A program made the position numbers and the translations under genes. Under the pieces are notes generated by a model. The model had not been told where the DNA came from. It did no database searches and saw nothing but the letters and a program-made list of their open reading frames with translations. Below, in pieces: positions 38,226-52,600 of a stretch of 64,000 bases of DNA. The stretch is from Lates calcarifer (taxonomy: Eukaryota; Chordata; Actinopteri; Centropomidae), in NCBI RefSeq assembly GCF_001640805.2, contig NC_066847.1:23861504-23925503 (forward strand). Direction: 5' to 3'. Positions within the stretch are counted from its first letter, which is position 1, and every line of letters starts with the position of its first letter.

Positions 38226-40637
38226 TGTTCCTTTGTGAGGATCGGCAGTTTGTTTTGGGGACAAATTGTATTTTCCAGACCCTAAAACCTAAAACTAACT
38301 GTTTTTTTTAACACTTAATAGTGAAGATACATAAGATGCTTTTCACAAAGATAAAACTACAATAACATGTGCAAAGAAATCCACTAAAGAAGCAAATATT
38401 TTGACCTTGATCTAGTGTTTTCCTGCCCTCAGAATGGAGAATCTTAATCAGCTCCTCTGCTGAATTAACTTTATATTGGCTCGGACATGAGAATACTAAT
38501 ATTTTGCTTCCAAGCAACTGAATATAGCAACAAGAAATGAAAAACACAGCTTGAAATATCCATGAGTCTAACCTTTGCCCCTCTGCTCCTTCTTCTTCTC
38601 CTCTCTCTCCATCAGGTGGTCAGCAGAGGGAGATCATAGTGTCTAAATCCGACACTAGGGTGTTGATAACAGACTACAACCCCTCCAAAGACTACATTGT
38701 CAGTGTCATTGCTGTCAGTGGCAGTGAGCAGAGCAGAGCACTTCAGGGCAGGCATAAAGGTTGGTTCATGCATTTCATATATTCTATTGCTGTACCTGTA
38801 TTGTGATGCTCCCATATACTCCTCTACTCTATTCAACAATGTTATGCGCTACTCCTCAATTTTGCTTAACACGACACTACTACGCTATTCTCTCAAACCT
38901 TTTCTGCCTTCTTCTTGTCTCCTACATTTTGTCTTCTCCTCCTTTCTCCCCTTATGTCCTTCTCTCCTTTTTTATTTCCTGTCCCCTCTACTTTTCTCCT
39001 CTCCTCTCTGTAATGCTGCACTCTTATGTGCTATATTTGACTTTTCTTTACCATATTCTACTCCATTTTCTGCTCTGTTTATCTCCATTTGCCAGTTTAA
39101 TTTCTACTGTATCCTCTATGAATCTATGACTGTGCTTTAATTATTAGCATATGTAGACTATATATATAAGTGCTGCTTTTTATTGGATGGGATTCTGCTA
39201 ACCTATGATTGATCTGTTTTATCTGCTGTAGCTGAAAGAGGTGAGAGTGATGGAGGAGACAAGACTGAGCCCCACAGGCTGACTGATTCAGTTGTACCTC
39301 CAGAGGATGCCAACGAGATCTCTGGAGGTAGGACAAATGCTCACAAACACAGTTTCCAGGAGAGGAGGCCATACACAAATCCTGTGCTCACATGAACGTA
39401 TAAATAAAGCAAATTGTGCTGAGTAGCTCTGTGCTTAAAGACTCCTCCAGTTCAGTTGCCATAGTGATGTTTGGAGGTAGGAAAAACAGCCCCTTAGTGC
39501 TGTGTCTAACACCAGCTCCCCAGATCAGAAAGCCAAAAAATATGAGTTTGGTGACCGTCCATGTCCGGTTGGAGCCGACTGCGAAGTGCCACCCCCCCGC
39601 CACCCCCCCACCCTCCCCAACCCATGCAGAGTTTAAAAGAGAAATCCACCTTTTAAAGCAATACCCAGACAGACATCGGCCCGGTGGTCTACTTGCCCAC
39701 CAAGTGAGAGTAAAGATGCCAAAACCATCTACGCCTCACTGGTGAATCACTCACAGTGGTGCTTTGTGGAAACTCTTCAGCATACTCGATGCTGAGTGAT
39801 ATTAGGTGACTGTGACTACTGATATTAGGCGATGACTGACCCACGCTGCTCACTTGCGTCTGCGTGGCTGCCTGTTAATTTGACAAGACCTGTCTGGCTT
39901 TCTGTCTGTTTGTAATCGAAACCAAGATGTTCTTTCATTTGGCAGCATTAACGTCCTCATGTTTAAATGTCTAATATTTCAGCGTCTATGAAATGTGAGA
40001 GAAGAAAGGAATGCATTCATCTTCTTTATTGAAAATGTACTCGCATAGAGACGGCCTTCTATCTGTTGATTTCTTTACCATAAGTGTGAGTTCAGCGGGG
40101 GGACTGTAGAATAATTTGTAAAATTTGGTTTTCTGTGTGCTCGTGTCCGTGTGTGTGTGAGAGAGGCAAAGATTTAGCTGGTAATTTGCAGACTCAGACA
40201 TGAGTGACGCTTGTGGCTGAATTTGAGACACTCTAATTGCTGCTGATGTGTGAATGTGATTGTTTTTACAAGATTTAAAAGTCACTTTCTGAGACATTTT
40301 TACCATATCTTTGTATCGTAATGTGTACACAAAGACAGGGTCTCATTACATGGTGGTAGGATGCTTATTATCGAAGTACACTTGCTTTAGGCTGGCCTAT
40401 TATTCGGTTTTGGTTGGATGATCATTAATCACAGGGCACTGGAAGAGAGTGGGACCTCAAAAATATTCAGGAAGTTACAATTACTGAATATCGTCTGAAT
40501 AAGTCCAGCCTCCATTCAACTGCATACTACATGTCATCATTTATATGGACTATAACCTTTAATATTATTTTCACAATATAATTTTACTCTGTAATGCTAT
40601 ATGTGCACTTCATACTTGCTGATGGAGCAAGAGAAGG

Positions 40638-40701
<64 letters not shown>

Positions 40702-41531
40702 CATCACTGGGCAATTAACCATGTTATAAAGCTTATTTATAGACACTTTACATCCGTGAATACATAATAAATTGGCTCTCAGGTGGAGATGAAAATACAT
40801 CGATAGTAAATCAAAGCAAATTTCGTAGTGAGTGCAATCTTAAAGTACCTTTATCACAATGTATTAACCTGCATATTAAGTTATGGAAATGCGTTGGATT
40901 CACAATAAATAATGTGTGATTGTCATACCTACAGTATATTGCAGGTATATAGTAAATTATGTCTAGATTCTTCATATCATGACAGTACTGTGCTGTTGCT
41001 ATGCACTCTGCCATCGTTACATAAAGAATTAAAACATGAGCTGAAAGACAACAAAAACTAAAATGATACATATATGAATAAGTAAAATAAGCCCTGTTGC
41101 TTTCCCAGCGACAGGGACTGCAATAGACTTGTTTTCAGCTTCCGCTGACTGATCTTGTCGTTCGTTGTGGCAATTAAAATCAGGTGCTGCAGTAAAATCT
41201 CAGCATCATAAATTGCGCTGTGACTTTTATTTTCATGTTTTCAAAAACCAGATTTGCTTTTGATTTGTTCTTTCTGCAACCGCAGACAGCAACATGATGT
41301 GTCAGTGCAGAATTGAGGCTGTTATTGTTTTTTGGTAAAATTCAACTGTTGTTGCTCTGGTCCAACACATCTGGTTGCAAAATTACCAAAAAACGTTTTC
41401 ATGCGAGCCCGCGCATTGAACCTGTCTCCAGTTCAAAATAGAAACTTAAACTACCACTGAACCCAGACTGAAACTGTATCTTGATAAAAATAAAAACTAA
41501 TGAAAAACTGTTAAACTAAAGTAATGACTCC

Positions 41532-41567
<36 letters not shown>

Positions 41568-42434
41568 GACACACTTGTACACAGAGGTTTAGATCTTTGA
41601 TGTTCTTCCCCTTTGTTTCTCTCTTGCTCTCCTCCTCCTCTCCTTCCTGTCAGCTGGATTTCCTTCAGTCCGCTCTTATCAGAGCCACTCACCATTCACT
41701 GCGGCAGAGGTGACCTTGATTGGTGTTCTGCCTCGTACCTGTTGGGGATTATAATAATATCCTGCTGTGCTTCAATAGAATCTGTGTGAGTGTATGTGTG
41801 TGCTGTAGTGAAGATGATAATGTCTCTCAGTGGATCAATAGGAGGTGCTCTTTTGTGTTGCACTGTAACATGCGACTGTCGACCCCCCCTCCTCTTTTTG
41901 AGTGTGTTTGTGCTCTACAGTGATAATAACAATGTCCCACAGTGCCCCAAAGAGATGCCGTTGTATGAAGTCTCCTTCTGTGTGTGTGTGTGTGTGTGTG
42001 TATTAGTAATGCTATCCCAGTCCGTCACTGCTTTGTTCCATAGTAGTAATCAGCTCGCTTTTATGTCAGGGTGGATTGTTTACAAAACCTTTCATTAACA
42101 GCTGGCTCATAGTCTCATCTCTTCTCTTCTCTGATGTATGTGTGTGTGTGTGTGTGTGTTTGTGTAGGGCAGACATCAGACAAGTCAGTTATGTTTTTGC
42201 ACTGCAGCCAGCCTTTTATAGGTTTTTTTTCTGCTGTAAAGCAGTTTTAATATAATGACAAATAAACAAAATCAGATGTTAAAAAGTGCAATAATATAAA
42301 TTTTTCTGCATGAAATAGTCGCAGCATTGTTGTGCATCTCACCTGTAGTCAACCAAGGTGAAAATAGAATGCATAAAATTCAGCAAAGACAGCAAACTTA
42401 AGCTGCGGAAAATCAAAAACATCCTGGTCCGTCT

Positions 42435-42468
<34 letters not shown>

Positions 42469-43629
42469 CTGCAGGTGTGTATGGGTGTTCGTGAGCATAT
42501 TAGTAAGGTGGATCAGTAAGTTGCTCAGATGTGTTTTAAAGTAGAGGGCAGAGGGCCATTAGCTAAAGGAAGTGTCATGAAACTTCCTCCGCTCCTCAGT
42601 AAAATAACCACCTTAGCCACCCACTTTTGCTCTGAAGATTCTCTACAAATTACTTAACTGTATCTTGCAGAGCATAACTACAAGCTGCTCTGGACTAAAT
42701 ACAGACTGTCCATTCCAGAGGCTTTAAATGAAACTCATTTTCTGTCTGCTCTTGGAGTGTCATTGACTGGGACCGGCTCTGAGCAAACAGGAAAGGTTTT
42801 AAAGGGATATTTTACCCCCGGTTTGTAGTTTTGGAGTTTGTCCAGGTTTCCCATATTGATGTCAGTCATTTGCAGGTCTGGACATTAAAAGTCAACGATT
42901 CGAATCATCAGTCAGGGACTCCTGAGTCAAATCTCAGTTAGGAGACACGGCTGAAGCATTTTTTACAGCCCCTAAATCAATCAGTGATCTGTGTGCACCG
43001 GATTCAGCTGCTCACTGCTGGAAGATGTGAAGAGAATTCCTTTTCTACTTGAATATCAGTTTCTCAGTTGAAGTGTCTGGCTTTTTTCCTCCCTCCTTTT
43101 TGCTGTGTCATTGCCTGCAGAGAAAAGCAGGATAAATACCTCTGCAATGATTTAAAAACCTAAGCGCAGGGATAGAAAAAAAACATTCAAATTACATAAG
43201 AGCAAAGCTGTGTTCTGATCTGAAAGAGGTCAGGTCTACTGTGACACAACCAGGACATCCCTATAGTTCGCACATTTACTGCTGAATCAGATTAATTGCG
43301 GAAATTTCCGAGTCAGATTTATCCTTAGTCATTTGCTGCTGTTAAATAAGGCGATATATCATTCTGTCAAGTCAGTGAAGTTATTTTCTCATGCGCTCTT
43401 TGTTAATGAGTAACATCAGAGAAGCATAATTACTGTGAAATGCAATCGCCTTATCCTTATCCCCCTCTAACCATCCTCTGGTAATTACAATGAATACACA
43501 GGACACCTACTATGTTTCCTTTTACAAGTGATAATTGAAGACTTAAATACAGTTACATGTGTGGAGTAATTTTCTTCATACTGTTCAAAGGGGAGAGATT
43601 TTTTGTGGGCAGCAAAAGAAGTTGGAGAT

Positions 43630-43684
<55 letters not shown>

Positions 43685-46600
43685 ATAGTTAACTCATAGA
43701 GCAGCAGAGGCAGTGAGAAAATATCAGTTTCCCTTGTGAAAATGTAAATGTGTGTGAATCATTTCAAACATCTATAATGATATCCCAGCAGGTTAGGGTT
43801 AGTTGCCTCACTGAAGGCGCTGATGTACCTGTGCAGTTAGGTTACCGTAGTCTTGTCTTAAATATTCTGTTTTTGTTAGCTATTTCTTCCCAATAAAACT
43901 AATGTAAGTTTTGGTTGTAGAAGTACAGGAAAGAGCCACCATAAACTAATTTCTCTTACATCACACCTCTTCCCTGATAAAAACAAACTCTAGATTCACA
44001 TTTATCTTAGAAATACTAATTTTTGAAAGAAAACTTTCACTTTTAAACGTTGTTGTAAATCTGCCTGTAATAACATTAGGACAGATTTATTCCAAACTGG
44101 ATTAAAAAAAGCAGGTACAACAAGGACAGGCTCTCATAACCACTAAATTATAAAAAAAAATAAAGACAATAATGAATGAAAAAAAATCAACTCCTTGTCA
44201 GCTGGAGTGCCAAGCATTCATTCATTTGTCATTCCTTGACTTTCCATTTGTTTCTGTCAGTTTTATCTCTGCCAACAAAAAGACTCTCTCTGGGCTCCTT
44301 AATCAGCGGGCTACATTAAAAAATGGTGGCTTCAGTGCTTGACATTTCATACTTTATTCTCAAAGTCCAAAGTGTCAAAACATCAACATCTACTCTTTCC
44401 ATTTTGGACTGAAACAAGGAAACACAGCAAATACTGTGTAATGCTATCACACACGGGGACCAAATGACGTCAGTTCAGGAGGTTGCCATCTTTGTTCAGT
44501 TGATTAAATGGATCCATTGTGGTTAAGTAGAGAAAGCTATCCCAGAATTCCTTTGACAGCTTCTCTGTTAACAGAAACCATGCTCTCATAATAGTCACAT
44601 TTGATATCTTTATATGATTATTACATCTACATATCTACATATCTCAAATAAATATACGGATTACCATAGAATTTTGTAGAGAGATTCATGGTCTCCAGAG
44701 GAAGACGCCTACTGATTTCAGTGAACCAGATTGGGACCTTTCCTCTAGCACCATAACAATGTTGACATTTTTGTGAACATCTCAAAAAAAAACTTAAAGA
44801 CTTTTGTCATGAAATTTGATATCCATGATATCTATGATGCCCAAATGATAAATCCTCTGGGGACTTTGGTGATCTCCTTGAAGAGTGACCTTCTGTGGCT
44901 GTGCAAATAATGACTTTGCTTCTAATAAATTGTAAGAAGCAAAGGTTAGTGTTGGTTCCTTTTAACAATGATCATAATTATTCCTGAATTTTAACCAAGT
45001 CAACACTACTTTCCTAAACCTAACCTTTACCATAGTGGTAGCAGGCTAGAAAGCACTCAAGCATATGAAGCCTTTTTTTAGCGGGCATATGGACGGCAAT
45101 GACAGACAACACATTTTGTCATTTAGGTGGGGCGCTTGTATTCAGTTGTCATCCCTCTCTCTTTCTCTCCACTTTTCCTTACTATAAACTGTCCAATAAA
45201 AGCAATATATGGCAAATTTTCTTTTTCCCTACAGGTAATAATTTAAGGAGCATAGATTTTTGTTCCATTATCTACTGTATTAACAGTTAGCCGTTACTGC
45301 TGGTTTCATCCACGATTCATCCAAAACAAAGTCAGTAAGAAACTCTGCAGCCAATAACAATAAATATCTGTGTTTCGCTTATCAAAGCAAGAACAAATCC
45401 ATTAGTGGTCCCTTGTGCAAGACAGTAATATATTTTCATTGGAAATTGGCCCTAAACAATGTTTCCTCAAAAATAATAGCCATTATTTGGACAGCTGCGC
45501 AATATTAGATCAGAGGACATCTGTGTGAGTGTGTGTGCTGTAGGTGTGTCCATGACTGTATTTGTTACAAATGTGGGTCAGTAGCCTCCAGTAGTAAAAC
45601 AGATGGTTGTCGCCCCGCAGACCATAAAGATCTAACAGATACTGTAACTCAGCACTGGTTTCTGCTGTAGTCAAAGCTTAATGCTGCAGTCTTGGATGGG
45701 CCACAGAGGGAGAAAAATCGTTTGTAATAACAGTGAATTCACATTTCAGCCAAATATTTTTAAACAAACTATATTTCATCAATTTTTACAATTTCACTGT
45801 GTTTTGATATTCCATTACCCTTCTTGTACTTGCCTTCCCTTGAGTTGAAATTTTCTTTTTACTAACTGGATAGACTTTGATATCAATACCAATCTGCTGG
45901 TTGACTAAATAATGTATGGTTGACTTGCTTTGTTCTAGCTTTCGTACATAGAGCAATCAGACGCGCCGTGCCAACAGCACCTACACACAAGATGAAATCA
46001 CTGAGCACTAAAAGGACACAAGCCTCTCCTTGCCTCCATGCTTTGGTGCCTTTTTCAATACATATCACCTAATAGGATGTGAGTGGATCGCTACCCTCCT
46101 CACTCCCTGACTGAAGCTTGAAACCGGCATGCACACAGGCAGACACACACAATCTCGCACTGAACCCGAGGGACAGACATAGTTAAAGTTGAACTGGAGG
46201 CCAATGAGATTCTGTTGACATTCGCCACTCTGATGGTGAAAGACTATCCATCACATCCACAGAGGGTAACAAATACACACCTGGAGAGCGAGGTTTCTGT
46301 ATTTATAGCCAGCTTTAATTCCTAACATTATCATTTATTTCAGCTCTGGCACTCTCTAGCGAGGTTTGTGTGTGTGTATGTGTGTGTGTGTGTGTGTGTG
46401 TGTTCATCCCTCTATATTTATCACCTTGTTAATTCCCAGCTTTAACATTCATTTAGTCTCCATCTCTCCATCTCTGTGTGTTATGTGTGCATGTCTGTAT
46501 GTGTGCTTGTGCGTCTCGCTTTATTTATTGCCTTATTAGTCTCCAGAATTAACAGTTATAGACTCCCTCTGTCTTTGTGCATTTTGGGTCACATTTAATT

Positions 46601-49600
46601 TAATTCCTAGCCTCCACCAATCAGTCACTGTGACGCTCACTGGCTACACAAGATGTCAAAGGTTCGTAGCCAGAGAGATGTGTCAGTGAGCTGACAAATA
46701 GCTGAAGAGACTGAGCGAGGAGGCCAAAACCGATACCACAAATGAAGGGGAGACAAATACAGTGAATACATGCAGCCCAGTCCACTGACTGGTGAGTTAT
46801 CAGTCCCTTTGAATGCCTCTTAACATTACATCAGTTCTTTCCATTTGAGAGCAAAAAGAGCCAAATGTGTATGTCATGGCTAAAAGCATGAAAGGCTCCA
46901 AGAAATTTAAAATTAATGTTGTAGACGTGATTCGCAGATGATGTGAAAATGCACAGTTTGAAAATGAGCTGGTGTGCGGTCTGAAGGGCAAAGTAAGGAG
47001 AGAGTTAAAGAGAAGTATTTAAAGAGAAAGTATTAAAATAAACCGAAATGAAAAGTGAGGTGACAAAGAGCGAACTCAGGTAAGCGTCCTCCAGAAATGC
47101 GCACTTTGTCTCCATTTGTCTCGTCTCGCTAAATGCTTTTTCCATCATCGCAAGTTGTGTTTTACATTTTGTTTTGGACATTCACCAAACTCCTGAATTA
47201 TTCCTGTTGAGGGGGACTAAAGAAATATCATCCTCACACACTTTAGATGTGTGTCCAGAGACTTGGGAGCAGATCAGCCATTGCTCACTTGGATGTGTGT
47301 GTGTGTGTGCCTGTGTGTGTGTGCGTGTGTGTGCGCGCGCGCGCGCATGTGTGTGTGTGGTCTCTGTGGTAGCCAGACTTCTGTCCTTGTCCTTGATTAG
47401 GAGCGGGGGTTCATGGCTGAGTTGAGCTAATTGTTTGACAGTGGTTAACAAGTGCATGTGTGTATGGATGTGCTAATGGCATTTTGGTCATTAGTGGCAA
47501 GGACTCTTTAAGTGCAGAGGTCAATTAGAATAATTAGCGCCCACTTCCTCCATGATTTTCCCCCTGTTATAGTTTCTCTTCCCTCCTTCTGTCATGGTCA
47601 CAAAGACAGGTCTACCACACTGTATTGTTCTGTGGCAAAAAGCACTGTGTACATAACTACAGTGGGGTAAGGTTATTGTAGAAGAAACTGCTAGCTTGAT
47701 ACCTAACTTGACAATGGATGTGTGTCATTAGAAGTGGCATTTATTCAATTTGGTAGTTTTACATTTATAACCAAAATTTATGACTTTTTTCTTTAATAAT
47801 TTTCTCTTTTCCCTCACCTGCTATCCTGCTGTTTATTTCCGGTTTTCACAATTTTTAATGCTGCTCTACCTCTTGCTTTATATGACAAATTTACTGCTGT
47901 ATGTGTTTCTCTCATCCCCACCTCATGCCGTTTCCCCCTCTTTCTAGCTCTCCTTTGTTTTACTGCCTGACCTTTCCTTACCTCCTTGTCCCCTTTCCCC
48001 CATCCCCCCTATTTTCATATTTTCTTACCACCCACTCCTCCATTTGCTCCCTTCTTCCACCCCTTGTGATTCCCATAGTTTAAACTTTGTGGTTGGCAAA
48101 GGGCATCAGACCTTGAACTTTATTTTTAAAATTAACCACATCCCCATATTTTGAAATGAGGCTCATTCTTTGCTTAGAGGCTTCTGGTTAAAAAGAAGGA
48201 AAAAAAAGCTATTTTATCATTTGTGGAATACAGGAAAATCATAGCTTTGTTTTGAATAAATTTCCATGATTTTCCAGTGGCTCATATTAACTAGTTTAGC
48301 TGCAGTAAATCCTCCGTACACTGTTTCCTGGCTTATTTTCCTCCATAGAAGTGCTTACAGTTACCTTCCCCTTGAGTTGATCAATGTATACATCTGTCAA
48401 ACAAATAGTAGCTTATGCTTGACTAAGGTGAATGAAAAGATTGAAACAGTGGAGTGGAGAGATAGAAGTGGGGGGTGAGCTGGCATGCAAACTCTGCAGA
48501 ATTAATAATTAAGCCAGTATTGTATTAAATAGTGACACAAAAAGCCTAGTTCAAGAGCCACACCCATCAGTTAAGATCTTACCGTGTGTGCATGGAGCTA
48601 AAAACTAACCAGACATGATAAGAGGGGCTCAGCTTTTGAAATAGGAACCCACACAGTTCAACAAGTCTATGTGTTTGTGTGTGTTTGAGAGAGAGAGAGA
48701 GTCAGTGTGTACCAGACAGAGATTAGAGGAAGACAAACAAAAAGAAAAGAGCAAGGCAAGGCAAACAGAGACAGGTAGAGATGATGGAGAGACAAGCAGA
48801 AAGGTAGAGAGAAAGCTTATAGGCCGTGTGTTGCTTTCAGCATACATACAGCGTCTGTTCTGTCAGAATAAGACAGTGGATTAAAGATCAGGAGGCCAAG
48901 CAGGGGAAGGTCTGTGGTGGAACAACACAAACTGTCTGAAAACAGCTGTCGGATTACACCTTCAAACTCACTGGATCACACACACACACAAACACACACA
49001 CACCCAGACAAAGACTCTCTCTCTCACTCTCTCTCTCTGTCACTCACTCAATCTACACACACACTCACGTACTGTAGACCCACAGGACCCACAGATGAAT
49101 ATGAATGTTTGTGCCTGGCTGAGTTTGTCTGAGTTTCTCTGAGGGCCACTGAGCAAACGACAGGTGTATCAATCTGCTGCCCATCTTCTGATTGAATAAA
49201 CAAGCCAATAAAACAAAGAAAATCTTGTTTTTGTGCTCCTGTGTACCACCAGTGTGTTTTGGCAGGCTAAAACAGCTCTCTGGGTTCAAGCAGTTCTAAG
49301 CCTCAGGTATGAAGCTGTGACACTGAGATGGCTGCTAGTACTTTTATTTCACAGGAAAAAAATAACTTCAGCATACAGTATACAGCAGTCAGATGTTTGT
49401 TGCACTGGCTGTTTTTAATTCTTCCATAGCATCAATTTGTTTTTGTCACTCTGAGCTGCACTCTGGTGGATGTATTGCTCAATCCATGCCAATGTAAAGG
49501 ACACATAGAGGTATGCAGTGGCGGTTACATCATTCAAAATGGATGTAACTGTTTTCATATGTAAAGGGAGCATAGATGCGCCCTTAACATTCATTAATGG

Positions 49601-52600
49601 TTCATTCTTGGCTTCGTTCAAACAGCAGTTGACAAAACAGTCTCACTTGTCACAATATAAACGTCCATCATGAAGTTAATTTGGTGTTTTGGATCATAAA
49701 ACCTCACATACAAATCCTTGTGTTGTGCATGCTGGCTCACTGTCACACTGTCTCATCTTACTGCGACACTTGAATCAGAATCATCATCAGTCCTATTAAT
49801 CTCTTCAGTAATGACAGGTTTATATGTCTACTGTGAAAAACGTCAATGCCTCGTAAATCTTAACTAGATACTCTGTACACCTACAGGTGAAAATCAGAAG
49901 TACATTATTTTCTAGGAGGTGAGACTAATGGATTTTTGATATAAAATTACAAGACATGTTGTCTCTTCTTTGGCACATGTGGTTAGACAGGTGTACACTA
50001 AGTGATGAAATGGAAAACTGGCCGGCAGGGTCAGTTTTTCACTTCATTATAGCTTCATTGTGGCTGCCTCTTTAAATGTGATGCACATTTTCATCTCAGT
50101 TTGGTGGAGCACTTAGCAAGCACACCTACACATGAGCAGATGAGGTGGAAAGGAACAGACAGTATTGATTTAAAGTGGACATTCTCTCTATAATACACGG
50201 GAAATTGCTTATATCGAAACATTAGGTTCTACATGATAAACAGTAGGCAGGAGAAATGGATCCTATTACTATTCATCCTGAAATGATATATTGAGAAAGC
50301 TTCTTACAGGGGTGACCATAAAAAAGAGGGAGTTCACTCACTGTATGATATTATTTCCATCGTTTCGCTGAAGTTTATTTTTCATTCTGAGTGGAGTAAT
50401 ACATCAAAATCAAACATATCACCTCGTGTTAAACTATTTGGGAATAAGTGTCCAATTATTTTTGCAACAAATTAGCCTTATCTCGGAGGTGAAGCACTCC
50501 TTTAAAAGCAGGTTAACACAGGAATCAGACGTTGGCTTGAGAGAATAAGGGAATTGTTCTCACTGATGTGGGAAACTACTATCCATCTATCTGCGTGCCT
50601 GTCACCGTCCTCAATGTTAATTCCAGACACTGAAACACAATCACACTTAACTTAACTAGAGAGAGATTGAAATGACAGCACAGTCTGTCTGATCCCTGGC
50701 TAAATAGAGGTCAGCAATAAATCAAGGCCGGCTGGGAAGAACCACTGTTAATGAGAACAGAGCAAGACAAGGAGCGCAAGGAAGGAGGGAGAGGCTGGAA
50801 AAGTCTTCTAGACTAGATAAGTGTGTATGTGTGTGTGTTTGAATGTGTGTTGTGTGAGTCTTTGTATGTATTTGTTTGTGTACTGTGCACACATTACTCT
50901 CCCATCTATATCCATATGCTTGAGTGTGTGCGTTACTTCCTGGGAATAGGAGATTACGGAGCAATCTGTTTTGCTTTAATTAAACTGGTGTGCTTTGCGG
51001 ATAACATGTAGCCTGTATGTGAATGTGTTTAAACCTTGGTGTGCTTTATTTGTGTTTGTATACTGCTACAACTGTCAGTACCACAGTACTAGCTGTTACT
51101 TATACTACTGTACTGTCTAGATCATCTCTCTCTTCCAGTCTTCAGCTCTGTTCCCCGTCTTTGTCACTGCCCGTCTGTCTTTACTCTGCAGCCAACAGTG
51201 GCTTCCATTGTTGCAGTCACAATTTTAATACCCACATTTCTCCACTCCCACACAAGTTAATTCAATTGTCCGGGAGCCACATACTTTTTTTTCCCACCGG
51301 CTCTGCAGACTGTACTGTGGGCTGTGAGTTGTAAAATGTGGTTGCTCACTCTCTCATGGACAACCAGGACCACGGTCTGTCTAATCACGTGCTTGCATGC
51401 CAATTATGGCTGGTGCTTGTCCAATTATTCGCTCGCATGTAAATAGGTTTCAGTGATGGCAGCGCCTTTTTCTAATCATGTGCTTCTATGCAAATAAGGT
51501 TCAGATGTAGTTCAGCCAACCTCATGGTTCACAGTTGATGAATATGGGCACACGGACACAAAGCCGTAAATTCGGCTTTAGGACATAACAAGTTTTAGCA
51601 GTAGTGGGGGGGGTAAACACTGCTGGTCTGATACAGGGCTGGATGGTTAACCTATTAACATTACAGTGATTTAAGCACCGGTCATATTGATAGAGAGATT
51701 TGTCTGTTCTACCGATAGCTGTGGAGGTACAGCAGGGTTGTCCACTAATCAGATGGTTAGGGGTTAAATCCCCGGCTCCTCCTACATGTCAAAGTTTTCT
51801 TGGGCAAGATACTGAACCCCAAATTTCTCTATCAGTGTTCCATCACTGTGTAAATGTGTGTGTGAATGTTTGACCAGACTTGAAAAGTGCCATATATATG
51901 CAGTCCTTTTAACATTTAGTTATTTTGTGGTAAGTTTTCAGTTGGCTCACGATAGAAAAAGCACAGGTGTAAATAATAAAATTAACAATGGCTGCGTGTG
52001 ATGCATTTACCTGCTTCGGTTTTAGTGTCACTATGATATAATTTATTATTAGTGGTATAATTAGTAACATTAGCTTTTCCTACTAAGACCACTCAAAATG
52101 TCTGCTGTGAAGAAGCTTAATATGTTTAACGTTTAACATCTGCTGATGCTGAGGATGGGGGTGTTTACTCAGTTGTAAATGTTAATTTTTTATTACGTCT
52201 GCAATGGAAACCAAGTGTTTTTTTCCCCTTAGTTGAATACTTGTGGAAAGTTGCACATTACAAACAACAGAAAAAAAGCAGCTGTTGAAAATAAAGAACA
52301 TAATCGACACGCTCTTGTCACTAGCTTTTGTTAGCAACTACTCTGATCATGTCTAGTCATCATAACCGCAGTAAATAATACATAATTACTTTTCAAGCCA
52401 AATACCAACATGGCCATTGGACACATAAACACTTTCTGAGTTGTCAACTGCTCTCATGTTAGCGGCGGTTTTCTTGTTTGATTTTTGAATAGTGTTAAAA
52501 TTGAGCCAAAGAAAGTTTCCAACAAATTTCAAACATAAAAAAACATTGTTTGGTTTAGTTTCCATGGTGAAACCCTCGTTAACATGGTGAGCAAGTGAAG

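Larger units (their letters stand above)
34498..38615 (+). other. col14a1: col14a1 intron between the two FN3-1 exons (4.1 kb)
   Basis: Non-coding. It contains a poly-A run at 35422-35440, repeat R2 copy 2 at about 37270-37690 and a (TC)n array at 38187-38225. I see no exon; the frame at 35146-35622 (minus) has no recognisable product. Confidence 0.75.

Noticed and set aside
51716..51912. tRNA gene
   Set aside because: There is a B-box-like string but no convincing A box, no cloverleaf and no anticodon arm; it is more likely a SINE-like repeat.
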